From Thermoplasmata archaeon (GTDB taxonomy: Archaea > Thermoplasmatota > E2 > JACPAO01 > JAHFTW01): a DNA stretch of 60,825 nt. Below are positions 39,307-47,020 of this stretch, one piece after another. The first letter of the stretch is position 1. Every line of letters starts with the position of its first letter. The stretch is taken from contig JAHFTW010000005.1 of assembly GCA_023269235.1 (NCBI GenBank), forward strand, positions 59,537 to 120,361, read 5' to 3'. The translations under genes and the position numbers were made by a program. Under the pieces are notes generated by a model that saw only the letters and a program-made list of their open reading frames with translations, was not told the DNA's origin and made no database searches.

Positions 39307-39714
39307 CTAGGCCTTGACGGCGTCCTTCACGGTCTTGGCGACGGCCTTCGCCGTGGACTTGGCCTGACGCGCCAAGACCTCGCGGTCCTTCTCGGTGGCC
39401 TTCGCGGCGACCTGGACCGTCTTCACGACGGCCTTCGCCGTCGACTTGACGCGCTGGGCCACGACGGCCCGGTCCTTCTCCGTCGCCTTGGCCGCGTCCT
39501 TGACCGTCTTCTGCACGGTGCGCGCCGTGTTCTTGGCGCGCTCGGCCAGCACCGCGCGGTCCTCCTTCGTCGCGGTCGCGGCGCGCTTGGCCTTCGCCTT
39601 GACGACCTTCGAGGCGCGCACGGCGGCGTCGGCCGTTGCCTTGGCCGCCTTGCCGACGGCCTCCTCGGTCTTCTTCACGGCCTTCCCGACCTCACGCTTC
39701 GTGGGAACATGCAT
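39307..39714 (-). CDS. Histone H1-like lysine/alanine-rich helical repeat protein
   Basis: A 135-residue protein of about one quarter alanine and one fifth lysine. Four related units of about 30-34 residues repeat with the core AAKATEKDRAVVAQRVKSTAK. The composition and helical periodicity resemble H1-type DNA-compacting tails, bacterial HctB-type proteins or LEA-type proteins, so nucleoid binding is a reasonable guess. ATG 39714 lies 27 nt from a TTTAAG element. It is downstream of tRNA-Leu on the same strand. Confidence 0.8.
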   Translation of the reverse strand: MHVPTKREVGKAVKKTEEAVGKAAKATADAAVRASKVVKAKAKRAATATKEDRAVLAERAKNTARTVQKTVKDAAKATEKDRAVVAQRVKSTAKAVVKTVQVAAKATEKDREVLARQAKSTAKAVAKTVKDAVKA

Positions 39715-39736
39715 GCCACACCATCGGTCGTCCTCG

Positions 39737-39746
39737 GCTTAAACGG
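39737..39746 (-). promoter_or_regulatory. TATA box of H1-like gene
   Basis: CCGTTTAAGC on the minus strand, centred about 27 nt before the ATG at 39714, consistent with a leaderless transcript. Confidence 0.5.
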
Positions 39747-39777
39747 CGACGGTCGCGGCGCGCTCCACGCAGGAAAG

Positions 39778-39861
39778 TGCAGGGGCCAGGATTCGAACCT
39801 GGGAACCACGAAGGAACAGATCCTAAGTCTGCCGCCGTTGACCGGACTTGGCTACCCCTGC
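39778..39861 (-). tRNA. tRNA-Leu (TAG)
   Basis: A complete class II tRNA of 84 nt: acceptor GCAGGGG/CCCCTGC, anticodon stem-loop GCAGA-CTTAGGA-TCTGT giving TAG, a long variable arm, and T-arm CCAGG-TTCGAAT-CCTGG. No CCA is encoded. It lies 47 nt downstream of eL37 on the same strand and may be co-transcribed. Confidence 0.95.
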
Positions 39862-39908
39862 GTAGTCTGGCTCACGCTAGGCGAACGGAAAAACAGGCAT
39901 GAACCGGA

Positions 39909-40070
39909 TTAGTGGTTCTTGGCCCAGTTGTAGGAGCGCAGCTTGGCCATCTTGCCGTAGCCGCAGGAGCTGCAGGTCTTCTTCTGCAGGTGGTACGAGT
40001 GGCGGCCGCAGCGGCGGCAGCGGATGTGGGTGCGCTTGCCACCCTTCATCGACGGGGTTCCGGTTCCCAT
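39909..40070 (-). CDS. rpl37e: Large-subunit ribosomal protein eL37
   Basis: A 53-residue zinc-ribbon ribosomal protein, short enough to be missed by length-filtered gene finders. It begins [15 protein letters not shown] and carries the zinc pairs CRRCG and CSSCG, with the signature [13 protein letters not shown] and a basic end [11 protein letters not shown]. The ATG at 40070 is preceded by AGGTGA. A TATA-like element lies about 54 nt upstream. eL37 is found only in archaea and eukaryotes. Confidence 0.96.
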   Translation of the reverse strand: MGTGTPSMKGGKRTHIRCRRCGRHSYHLQKKTCSSCGYGKMAKLRSYNWAKNH

Positions 40071-40118
40071 GGAAAATCACCTGGCCCTGGGGGCCATGTA
40101 GTTCGCGCGACTTGGGAC

Positions 40119-40128
40119 CCATAGATAA
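40119..40128 (-). promoter_or_regulatory. TATA-like element of eL37
   Basis: GTTATCTATG region on the minus strand about 54 nt before the ATG; the message would carry a leader of about 28 nt containing AGGTGA. Confidence 0.4.
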
Positions 40129-40168
40129 CGGTTTGGAGGTGCCTTCCAGGCCGTTTGGTGCCGCGTGG

Positions 40169-41410
40169 TCAGTTGGCCAGGCGGCCAGGGTGGGCGGCCA
40201 GGAACGCGGCAGAGAGCCCGACGTGGTACGTGGCGCCGCCGACGGTGTCGCTCGCGAAGGCTGCGTGGAGGGCGCCGGCCGCGTCGTACTCGATGTCGAA
40301 GTAGTCGCCCGGCCCGCGGCCGAAGGTGCAGGAGAGGCCATTGCGGCAGATGCCGCCGTGGTGGGCCGGCGTGTCATTCACCTTGAAGACCTGGATGGTG
40401 GAGTTGCCCCAGAACCCATGCACGACGGCGACGTAAACGTCGAAGTCGCCGTCGAATCCCTGGCTCTGGTAGTCGCCGGCCGTGGACGAGCCGTACCAGA
40501 GGGCGGCGACATCTTCGCCCCGTGCTGCGACCGCAGTGTAGAGGCTGGTCTTGAGCTGCGGCGGCGAGACGGCCACCTGGTGGGCGACCCCGCCGCGCAC
40601 GCCGCCCACGACCACCGCGCCGGAGCCTGCATCCGTGGCGGCCGTGTAGGCGGCGGTTCCGGCGGTGGCGATGGGCAGCTCTTCGGCGTTGATGGGAGCC
40701 TGGAACGCCGCATGGGTTTGCGGTGACGGCAGGCATGACCCGCCGAACTGCTGGACGACGCCCTGCTGCGAGACGCCGTAGAAGTCGCCTGCGGCGTCGA
40801 ACGCCAGGCCGCCCGTCGGGCCGGGGGATCCCCCCACATCGACATCGAGCCATGTGGCGCCGCCATCCTTGGACGTGAAGCAGCGCTCGTAGTTTCCAAG
40901 AGCCTGCAGCGCCAGGTCGCCCACCATCAGCGCCAACTGGCCGTCGCCGTGTGCGGCAATCCAGGGGCGGTCCGCGAGGCCCAACCCGACGCCGCTCACG
41001 TAGTTGATGGCGTCCCAGGAGGCCCCCCCGTCGCTGGAGCGCCCGACCTTCACGTTCGGGCCCTCCGTGTTCGCGGCGAAGAGATGTCCGGCCTCGTCAA
41101 ACGCAATCGTCCAGCCGTCGAGGTTTCCGCTGATGGAGAATGGCTGGGCGGCCGTCCACGTGAGGCCGCCGTCGGTACTGGACCACACCCCGATGCCGCC
41201 GTAGGCGAGGGTCGTACCCGTCGGGTCGGCGGCAAGCTCGGACTCTGACGTGGGTTCGATCCTCTGAAGCGGCAATGCAGCGTCCAAGACGCCGTTCCCG
41301 AGGTCCTTGAGCGGGGCTCCACCGGCGTCGAGCTTCGCCGTGCCGGCTCCTGGCTGGTCGAAGCATCCGGCCAGAAGCATCCCCACCAAAAGGAATCCCG
41401 CAACGCGCAC
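40169..41410 (-). CDS. BNR/sialidase-like beta-propeller lipoprotein
   Basis: A 413-residue exported lipoprotein (LLAGC) built of BNR/Asp-box repeats: SSTDGGLTW, SSDGGASW and SKDGGATW are the canonical S-x-D-x-G-x-x-W loops of beta-propellers. The catalytic residues of sialidases are not obvious, so it may be a binding or structural propeller. Start GTG 41410 lies directly before the signal peptide. It is divergent from the PUA-domain gene. Confidence 0.85.
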   Translation of the reverse strand: MRVAGFLLVGMLLAGCFDQPGAGTAKLDAGGAPLKDLGNGVLDAALPLQRIEPTSESELAADPTGTTLAYGGIGVWSSTDGGLTWTAAQPFSISGNLDGWTIAFDEAGHLFAANTEGPNVKVGRSSDGGASWDAINYVSGVGLGLADRPWIAAHGDGQLALMVGDLALQALGNYERCFTSKDGGATWLDVDVGGSPGPTGGLAFDAAGDFYGVSQQGVVQQFGGSCLPSPQTHAAFQAPINAEELPIATAGTAAYTAATDAGSGAVVVGGVRGGVAHQVAVSPPQLKTSLYTAVAARGEDVAALWYGSSTAGDYQSQGFDGDFDVYVAVVHGFWGNSTIQVFKVNDTPAHHGGICRNGLSCTFGRGPGDYFDIEYDAAGALHAAFASDTVGGATYHVGLSAAFLAAHPGRLAN

Positions 41411-41490
41411 GGAACGGACGACTGCGGCGTCCTGAAAAACGCTGCGATGGACCGCACGGCTCTATGTTGGAGCGCGGCGTCGCCGGCCCG

Positions 41491-42003
41491 ATGACGACCG
41501 AGGAGCCGCGCGTGCGGCGCCGGGCCCGCCTGCGCAACAAGGAGTCTGCCGACCTGCTCGCCCAGATGGCGGCCAGCCTGGGCGGGGCGAAGCTGTGGGA
41601 CGAGAAGGCCATCGTCGAGACCGGCGAGTTCCTCGACCGCTGCGTCCTGGTCGTGGACAACAAGCCGGTGGGGCTCTACGAGGGAGCAACGCCGGAGGGG
41701 CCCGCGTTCTTGACCTGCCGCGGCCTGCTCGCGTACCGGCCGCAGATGCGCTACGTCACCGTGGACATGGGCGCCATCAAGTTCGTCACGAACGGCGCCG
41801 ACGTCATGGCGCCCGGCATCGTCGAGGCCGACCCCGTCCTCCAGCCCGGCGACTGGTGCTGGGTCCGCGACGAGCGCAACAAGCAGCCGCTCGCCATCGG
41901 CAAGGCCCTCGTCGCCGGCACCGCCATGGTGCGCGGCAAGGGGAAGGCTGTGAAGTCCGTCCACCACGTCGGCGATAAGCTGTGGGGCCTCGACGCCCTC
42001 TGA
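41491..42003 (+). CDS. PUA-domain RNA-binding protein (MCTS1-like)
   Basis: A 170-residue protein: basic N-terminal domain (RVRRRARLRNKESADLLAQM, DUF1947 type) and C-terminal PUA domain (VTVDMGAIKFVTNGADVMAPGI, PGDWCWVRDERNKQPLAIGKAL). Eukaryotic MCTS1/DENR-type relatives act in translation reinitiation and ribosome recycling; the archaeal role is not established. ATG 41491 was preferred to ATG 41464 because family members begin just before the RVRRR segment. Confidence 0.85.
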   Translation: MTTEEPRVRRRARLRNKESADLLAQMAASLGGAKLWDEKAIVETGEFLDRCVLVVDNKPVGLYEGATPEGPAFLTCRGLLAYRPQMRYVTVDMGAIKFVTNGADVMAPGIVEADPVLQPGDWCWVRDERNKQPLAIGKALVAGTAMVRGKGKAVKSVHHVGDKLWGLDAL

Positions 42004-42027
42004 GACGCTCGAAGGCCAACTCCTAAG

Positions 42028-42037
42028 CCTTATCTGG
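42028..42037 (+). promoter_or_regulatory. TATA box of sepF
   Basis: CCTTATCTGG lies about 36 nt before the sepF ATG, leaving a leader of around 10 nt. Confidence 0.45.
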
Positions 42038-42067
42038 ACGGTCTTCGTCATCCACCTGGGATGCACC

Positions 42068-42448
42068 ATGGGTCTGAAGAGTCTCTTTAGCGCCAAGCCC
42101 GCCCAGAAAGTCGCGGCCGATGGCAAGGACTACATCGACCTCGAGGAGGCCGCCTCCGGCTCCGAGATGTTCGACGGCACGTCACGCATGATGGTGCGTG
42201 TCGCCGAGATCCACAAGTACGAAGACCTGCGCGACTACGCGAACTACGTCTACCAGGGCAACCTGCTCCTGCTCGACTTCAGCTCCATCGCCAACGACGA
42301 CATCGTCCTGCGCCGCGTCACGGGCGACCTGAAGAAGCTCGTCGGCGACATCAACGGCGACATCGCCGGCCTGGGCAAGTCCATGCTCATCGTCGCCCCG
42401 ACGGGCGTCCGCGTGGACCGCCACAAGGCCCGCGGCGGCGCTCGCTAG
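42068..42448 (+). CDS. sepF: Cell division protein SepF
   Basis: A 126-residue SepF, the membrane anchor of FtsZ in archaea that lack FtsA. The N-terminal amphipathic helix MGLKSLFS is the membrane-targeting sequence; a short linker precedes the SepF core with MVRVAEIHKYEDLRDYAN, NLLLLDFSSIANDD and the glycine-containing dimer segment GLGKSMLIVAP. No ftsZ is in the window. A perfect hairpin follows the gene. Confidence 0.92.
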   Translation: MGLKSLFSAKPAQKVAADGKDYIDLEEAASGSEMFDGTSRMMVRVAEIHKYEDLRDYANYVYQGNLLLLDFSSIANDDIVLRRVTGDLKKLVGDINGDIAGLGKSMLIVAPTGVRVDRHKARGGAR

Positions 42449-42469
42449 AGCGCTGACGTGGGCTTTGCT

Positions 42470-42491
42470 CCGGCCTTGCTTGCAAGGCCGG
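42470..42491 (+). terminator. Perfect 10-bp hairpin after sepF
   Basis: CCGGCCTTGC-TT-GCAAGGCCGG, followed downstream by a C/T-rich stretch (TTTCCTCCCTTCACCCC), is a likely transcription terminator of sepF. Confidence 0.55.
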
Positions 42492-42552
42492 ATGCTGGCC
42501 CGCGGCGGCAACCGTTAGGATTCCGTTTCCTCCCTTCACCCCTCACCCAACC

Positions 42553-42563
42553 GCTTTTTTAGG
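42553..42563 (+). promoter_or_regulatory. TATA box of ZPR1 gene
   Basis: GCTTTTTTAGG centred about 25 nt before the GTG at 42583, predicting a leaderless transcript. Confidence 0.5.
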
Positions 42564-42582
42564 ACCCCCCCTGGCCGAGCCC

Positions 42583-43182
42583 GTGGTCCGCACGCTCCTG
42601 GATGAGGCCATCTGCCCCGCCTGCTCGGCGCGCGGCATGGAGTACTCGGCGGAGCCCATCGAGTTGCCCTTCATGGGCACCAGCCTCGAGACGATGATCC
42701 GCTGCGACAAGTGCGGCTACCGCCACACCGACTTCGTGCTCACGAGCACGCACGCCCCCATGCGCTACCTTCACCGCGTGGCCACGGCCGAGGACATGTC
42801 GGTGCGCGTGGTGCGCAGCGGCTCCGGCACCATCCGCATCCCCGAGCTCGGCATCGCCATCGAGCCCGGCATCGCCTCCGAGGCGTTCGTCTCCAACATC
42901 GAGGGCATCCTCGTGCGCGTCGAGCGCGTGCTCGGGCAGATGCTGCGCGACGCCGAGGACGAGGACGGTCGCCTGCGCGTCGTGGAGCTGCAGCAGACGC
43001 TCCAGCGCATGCGCGACGGCCAGGCCGAGCCGGTGACCCTCATCCTCGAGGACCCGTTCGGCAACTCCCGCATCCTCGGCGAGGGCACCCGCGAGGAGGC
43101 CATCCCGCCCCACGAGGCGGAGCACCTCAGGACAGGCATGCAACTCTTCGACCCGCAGGGCAACCTCGTCAAGCCGAACTGA
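42583..43182 (+). CDS. ZPR1 zinc-finger domain protein
   Basis: A 199-residue protein with one ZPR1 module: zinc finger CPAC ... CDKCGYRHTDF at the N-terminus and the ZPR1-type beta domain (GIASEAFVSNIEGILVRVE, EDPFGNSRI). Eukaryotic ZPR1 has two modules and interacts with elongation factor eEF1A; the archaeal protein is the single-module form. GTG start 42583. Confidence 0.9.
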   Translation: MVRTLLDEAICPACSARGMEYSAEPIELPFMGTSLETMIRCDKCGYRHTDFVLTSTHAPMRYLHRVATAEDMSVRVVRSGSGTIRIPELGIAIEPGIASEAFVSNIEGILVRVERVLGQMLRDAEDEDGRLRVVELQQTLQRMRDGQAEPVTLILEDPFGNSRILGEGTREEAIPPHEAEHLRTGMQLFDPQGNLVKPN

Positions 43183-43222
43183 AAACCTGAAGGAAGAGGG
43201 ATGGAGTAAAGGGAAGAGGGCG
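43183..43222 (-). terminator. Pyrimidine-rich tract after RPA operon
   Basis: The minus strand downstream of the stop at 43233 is C/T-rich (CCCTCTTCCCTTTACTCC). It lies between convergent genes and probably terminates the RPA operon. Confidence 0.4.
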
Positions 43223-43232
43223 ACGCCGCTGT

Positions 43233-44264
43233 CTAGGTCGTCTTGAGGACGCCAAGCGTCGGCTCGTACACGAGCCCCTTGCCCATGAGCCGGTTGAGCG
43301 ACTCCTCGACGGCCTCCGCGGAGGCCGAGGCGCCGGCGCAAGCCTTGAGGACGTCGTCCCACTTGGCGCCTTTTTGGCCCTCGAGTCTCTGCACGGCGGC
43401 GAGGATGGTGGTGTCCAGCGCCTCCTGGGCGGCTTCGGCGGCGGCGTCCTGCTTGGGCGCCGTCGCGGGGGCCCGCCACGCGGTCGTTGCCTCGGGCTCT
43501 GCCGCAGGGCTGGGCGTGCTCACACCTCCACCCATCGGGCCCTTGGGCTCGATGCGCTGGACCGGGACCGGCCCGCCCGCGATGAGCGGGGCCAGGCATG
43601 CCTTGGCGGCCTCGCGGAAGCGGTTGAGGTCCATCGTGGCGTACGGGTCGCGCGCGAGCAGGGCGCCCTCGGCGAGGGCACGCGGGATGCCCTTCGCCAC
43701 AAGCGGCTCGACAGCGGCCTCGCTCTGGGCGCGGGCCGCAGTGGCGGCCTTCAGGCGCTCGCTGGTGCGCCGCGCGGTGGCGACGAGCCAGGCGTCGCGC
43801 GTCGCGTCGTCCACGACGGTGACCGACTCGGGGCGGATGGAGGCGTACACGGTGCCGGGCTCCGGCTCGTAGGTGCGCGCCTTCCCGGTGACGGCGACGA
43901 AACACGGGGGCTGGAGCTGGCTGATGGCCTGCGCCGCCTCGGGCTGGTAGTTGCCGGCGTACACGCTGAAGACGCCGCTGGGGTCGCTGATGCGGGCGCG
44001 CCACACCTCGCCGGAGGCGCCGACGGGCTCGATGTCGGTGCAGACGCCGACGACGTGGAGACGGTTGACCTTCGCGCCGAGCGGGGAGACGAGGAAGGAG
44101 GGGTCCTTCTCGCCCTGGCCCTTGATCTCGACCTTGCTGGCGTTGAACTCAGCGGCGAAGAGGCGGTGGGCGACCTCGCGCTGGACGCGGTTGGGCTTCG
44201 GCGCGCCGGCGTCCGCCACGGGGGCGGCCGGGGGCGTGGGGGCGAACAGGGTGGTGTCGGCCAT
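43233..44264 (-). CDS. RPA-associated OB-fold protein (COG3390/Rpap type)
   Basis: A 343-residue protein. An OB-fold region (about 55-150: VNRLHVVGVCTDIEPVG, VWRARISDPSGVFSVYAG) is followed by a helical segment, a Pro/Ala-rich linker and a C-terminal winged-helix-like module (LNRLMGKGLVYEPTLG). This matches the archaeal RPA-associated proteins that co-occur with RPA. The ATG overlaps the RPA stop, so the two subunits are produced together. Confidence 0.88.
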   Translation of the reverse strand: MADTTLFAPTPPAAPVADAGAPKPNRVQREVAHRLFAAEFNASKVEIKGQGEKDPSFLVSPLGAKVNRLHVVGVCTDIEPVGASGEVWRARISDPSGVFSVYAGNYQPEAAQAISQLQPPCFVAVTGKARTYEPEPGTVYASIRPESVTVVDDATRDAWLVATARRTSERLKAATAARAQSEAAVEPLVAKGIPRALAEGALLARDPYATMDLNRFREAAKACLAPLIAGGPVPVQRIEPKGPMGGGVSTPSPAAEPEATTAWRAPATAPKQDAAAEAAQEALDTTILAAVQRLEGQKGAKWDDVLKACAGASASAEAVEESLNRLMGKGLVYEPTLGVLKTT

Positions 44265-45601
44265 CACAGCACCTCGAGCATGGCGAGGGCGGCCTTGGCG
44301 TCGTCCGCGGCGACGCCCGTGAAGGGTTTCGCTTGGCGCGCGATGAACGTGAGGCCGTAGTCGTCGCTGAGCGCGTTGCCGCGCACCCAGAGCACGCGGC
44401 CGGTGAGCTTCTCCTCGATCTGCTCGGCGATCAAGTCGGGGCGGAACGCGTCCTGGGCCTCCTTCTTGCAACGCTCGAGGTCCTTGCCGAGCAGCTGTTC
44501 GGTGAGCTCGCGGCCGGCGACGAGGCTGACGGCGCCGGTGCCGTCGTCGAGGACCGCCTTGATGCGCAGGTCGGGGGAGCCCTCGACCTTGTTGTGCAGG
44601 CGGCACATGCCGGCGGCGAGCACGCGTGTGCAGCCGGGGGCGGTGCAGCGCAGGACGAGGCCGGAGCCTTCCTTGATCTCGAGCAGGGTGCCGACGACGA
44701 CCAGGTCCGAGCCGCCGCCGCGCTCGACGACCTCGCGCAGCGTCGTCGTGGGGCGCGCCTCGAGGGCCGCCACGTCGGGCAGCTCCACGGTGGCGGGCGC
44801 CAGCCTGGCGTCAGCGTCGAAGGTGAACTGCGGCACGCCGCGGTAGGCCCGCACGTAGCCGCCCTCGATGGTGACGGCCTGGCCGGCCGTGAGGCTCGGG
44901 TCGGCCCACGCCGTGAACTCGACTTTGCCTGTGGCGTCAGCGAGGAAGCCGCTCCACACCGTCTTGGGGTTGCCTTGGACGGTAACCTGGCGCGTGCCGA
45001 CGGAGAGGACGCGGCCGGTGAGGCGGATGCCGCGCAGCCCTTCCTTGAGCTCGGCGATGGGGGTGTCGCGGAACGTGGTGGGCGTCTTGGGGAGGGCGTC
45101 GGGCTCCAGCTTCGTGACGGTCGTGCGGTCGCCGAAGTTGACCTGCGGCTGGTCGTTGTACGTCTTCGTGTAGGCGTTGGTCGCCTCGATGACGTCGCCC
45201 TTGGCGAGGCCTTCGAGGGGGCGCCACGAGGTGAAGGGGACGCTGCCGGTCTCGTCGCCGAGGATGCCGGAGAGGATCTCCTTCGACTCGCCGCGCGCGG
45301 TGACGGTCTTGGGGGCGACGTAGAGGATGCGCGCCTTGAGGTTCACGGCCATCGCGGTGGCGGGGAGGCTCGCGATCGGGGTGCGCTCCGTCGGCGGGGG
45401 CGCGGGGGCGGAGCGGACGGGGGGTGCCGCGCCGTGGTGGCGCAGGATGGTGCGCACGGCCTGCTCGACGGGGACGCCGTAGTCGAGGTACTTCTGCAGC
45501 TCGTCGCGCAGGTCCGTCTCGTCCAGGCTGGCCATCTTCGGGGCCAGGGCGCGCTTGAGGGCCTCGATGTGGGGCCCCAGGTCTTGGGTTTGCGTTTGCA
45601 T
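44264..45601 (-). CDS. rpa: Replication protein A, multi-OB ssDNA-binding protein
   Basis: A 445-residue RPA with an N-terminal helical part and three OB folds (about 80-170, 180-265, 290-400). The strand motifs KARILYVAPKTV, GRVLSVGTRQVTVQGN and VVVGTLLEIKEGSGLVLRC mark them. The third holds a zinc-binding insert CTAPGCTRVLAAGMCRLH. It coats ssDNA in replication and repair. It forms an operon with the associated OB-fold protein. Confidence 0.93.
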   Translation of the reverse strand: MQTQTQDLGPHIEALKRALAPKMASLDETDLRDELQKYLDYGVPVEQAVRTILRHHGAAPPVRSAPAPPPTERTPIASLPATAMAVNLKARILYVAPKTVTARGESKEILSGILGDETGSVPFTSWRPLEGLAKGDVIEATNAYTKTYNDQPQVNFGDRTTVTKLEPDALPKTPTTFRDTPIAELKEGLRGIRLTGRVLSVGTRQVTVQGNPKTVWSGFLADATGKVEFTAWADPSLTAGQAVTIEGGYVRAYRGVPQFTFDADARLAPATVELPDVAALEARPTTTLREVVERGGGSDLVVVGTLLEIKEGSGLVLRCTAPGCTRVLAAGMCRLHNKVEGSPDLRIKAVLDDGTGAVSLVAGRELTEQLLGKDLERCKKEAQDAFRPDLIAEQIEEKLTGRVLWVRGNALSDDYGLTFIARQAKPFTGVAADDAKAALAMLEVL

Positions 45602-45766
45602 GATGTCACTTCGGCGGCCGGTGGGTGGAGTGGCCGCAGGCTGGTGAAGCGGGGTCCGGTCTTGTCCTTCATGGACAGGCCAGGTCCCGTTCGGTTTTCC
45701 CTATCTGTTGCCCCAGTATGAAGCCTGGGGCCCGGGGGGAGTGAAACCAGTGGAGCGGATGGAGGT

Positions 45767-46252
45767 TCAGCGGCGCCGCGCCACGAGGGCCAGGCCGACG
45801 AGCGCGGCGGCGGCAAGCGGAGCCTCGAAGCCGGGGATGCGGCCCTTCGACGAGGTCCCGGCGTCCGTGAGGCCGTTCTCGTACTGCACGACGTCGCCCT
45901 TGACGGCGAGCGCCTTGGCCGTGTCGCCGCTCGGCTGGTCGCGCAGCGTGTAGGACCCGACCGCGAGCTGGAACGGAGCGCTCGAGGCCTCCGCGATGGC
46001 GCCGGCCTGGACCGAGACGGCGGTGCCGTCGATCGAGACCGTGTGGGCGACGTCGTCGTCGTTGGAGACGACGAGCTTGAGCCAGTCGCCGGCCGTCCAG
46101 TTCCAGTTGGATTCGAGGAAGCCAGTCGAGCCGACGACGACGTACCACTCGCAGGGATTGGCCTGGACGCAGGCGTCTTCCTGGGCGGAAGCGGCGGGGA
46201 CGGCGGCCGCGAGGGCGGCGACAAGAATCGGAATGGAGAGGGACCAACGCAT
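45767..46252 (-). CDS. Secreted cupredoxin-like protein with PGF-CTERM-like tail
   Basis: A 161-residue exported protein. The signal peptide ends near AASAQ; the domain has the cupredoxin pattern DWLKLVVSNDDDVAHTVSIDG with one of the usual His ligands but not the full copper set. The C-terminus GRIPGFEAPLAAAALVGLALVARRR-like has PGFE, a hydrophobic helix and RRR, the archaeosortase A sorting signal. The protein would be processed and attached to lipid at the cell surface. Confidence 0.8.
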   Translation of the reverse strand: MRWSLSIPILVAALAAAVPAASAQEDACVQANPCEWYVVVGSTGFLESNWNWTAGDWLKLVVSNDDDVAHTVSIDGTAVSVQAGAIAEASSAPFQLAVGSYTLRDQPSGDTAKALAVKGDVVQYENGLTDAGTSSKGRIPGFEAPLAAAALVGLALVARRR

Positions 46253-46326
46253 ACGAACACCGAGGAGTCGTGGGGATGACGAAGATGCGGGGAAAGGAGG
46301 AAGGGGGAAGGCCCGTGGCCGCAGGA

Positions 46327-46935
46327 TCAAGCGGGCGCGCTGGAGCTGGCAGGGGCGCTGGAACTGGCCGAGGCACTCTCGGTCGGCGCAACGCCTTCGT
46401 CATCCATCGCGTCGCGGTGGTCCTTGAAGTGGTCCTTGACCTCGGACCACTTGGCCTTGAGGGCCTCGAGCTTGGCCTCGAGCGTGCGGACCTTCTCGAG
46501 AATCTTGTCCTCGCGGTCCTGCATCTTCTCGATCTTCTCCTGCGCCTTGGTGGCGTTCTCCGCCGTCAAGTTGCCGGAATCGAGGGCGTGCTGGAGGCGG
46601 TCGATGCGGACCTCCAAGCGGCCGATTTGCAGCTCGTGGGCCCGAATGGCCCGCTGGAGCGCGACAGCCTCGCGGCGGGCCTTCATGGCCTTCTCGCCGA
46701 CGTCCTTGATTTTCTCGCAGTGCTTCGCCACCGTCTCGTTGGAGGGATCGGCGCAGTGCTCGCGGTAGGCCTTGCCCATTTCCTTGGCCTTGTCAGCCTT
46801 CTCTTTGGCGGCCTCGCGCCGGTCGGCGCTGGGGCCCATGCCTTGGTCGCCCGGCTTCGCCGCGACGGTGGCCATGCCAGCCGTCACGAGGAGGCCGACG
46901 GCCACCAGGCTCAACATCCAGTTGCGTGCGTTCAT
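46327..46935 (-). CDS. Secreted coiled-coil protein
   Basis: A 202-residue exported protein: signal peptide (LVAVGLLVTAGMATVAAK), then about 140 residues of charged helix with heptads (RLEVRIDRLQHALDSGN, KILEKVRTLEAKLEALKAKW), then a Ser/Ala-rich tail. One cysteine pair (HCADPSNETVAKHC) could form a disulfide. No family recognised. ATG 46935 has AGGAGG 8 nt upstream and a clear TATA at 46977. Confidence 0.8.
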   Translation of the reverse strand: MNARNWMLSLVAVGLLVTAGMATVAAKPGDQGMGPSADRREAAKEKADKAKEMGKAYREHCADPSNETVAKHCEKIKDVGEKAMKARREAVALQRAIRAHELQIGRLEVRIDRLQHALDSGNLTAENATKAQEKIEKMQDREDKILEKVRTLEAKLEALKAKWSEVKDHFKDHRDAMDDEGVAPTESASASSSAPASSSAPA

Positions 46936-46976
46936 GGTTTGTCCTCCTGGACAGACTGTATGAGGTCGGTCCTGGC

Positions 46977-46985
46977 CATATAAAG
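46977..46985 (-). promoter_or_regulatory. TATA box of coiled-coil protein gene
   Basis: CTTTATATG on the minus strand, about 46 nt before the ATG, with AGGAGG in the leader. Confidence 0.55.
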
Positions 46986-47020
46986 AGCCTCGGACGGGGC
47001 TCGAATGGTGGACGGTTGGC

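Noticed and set aside
40169-41410. Active sialidase
   Set aside because: Asp-box repeats are present but the arginine triad and catalytic Tyr/Glu pair could not be found.
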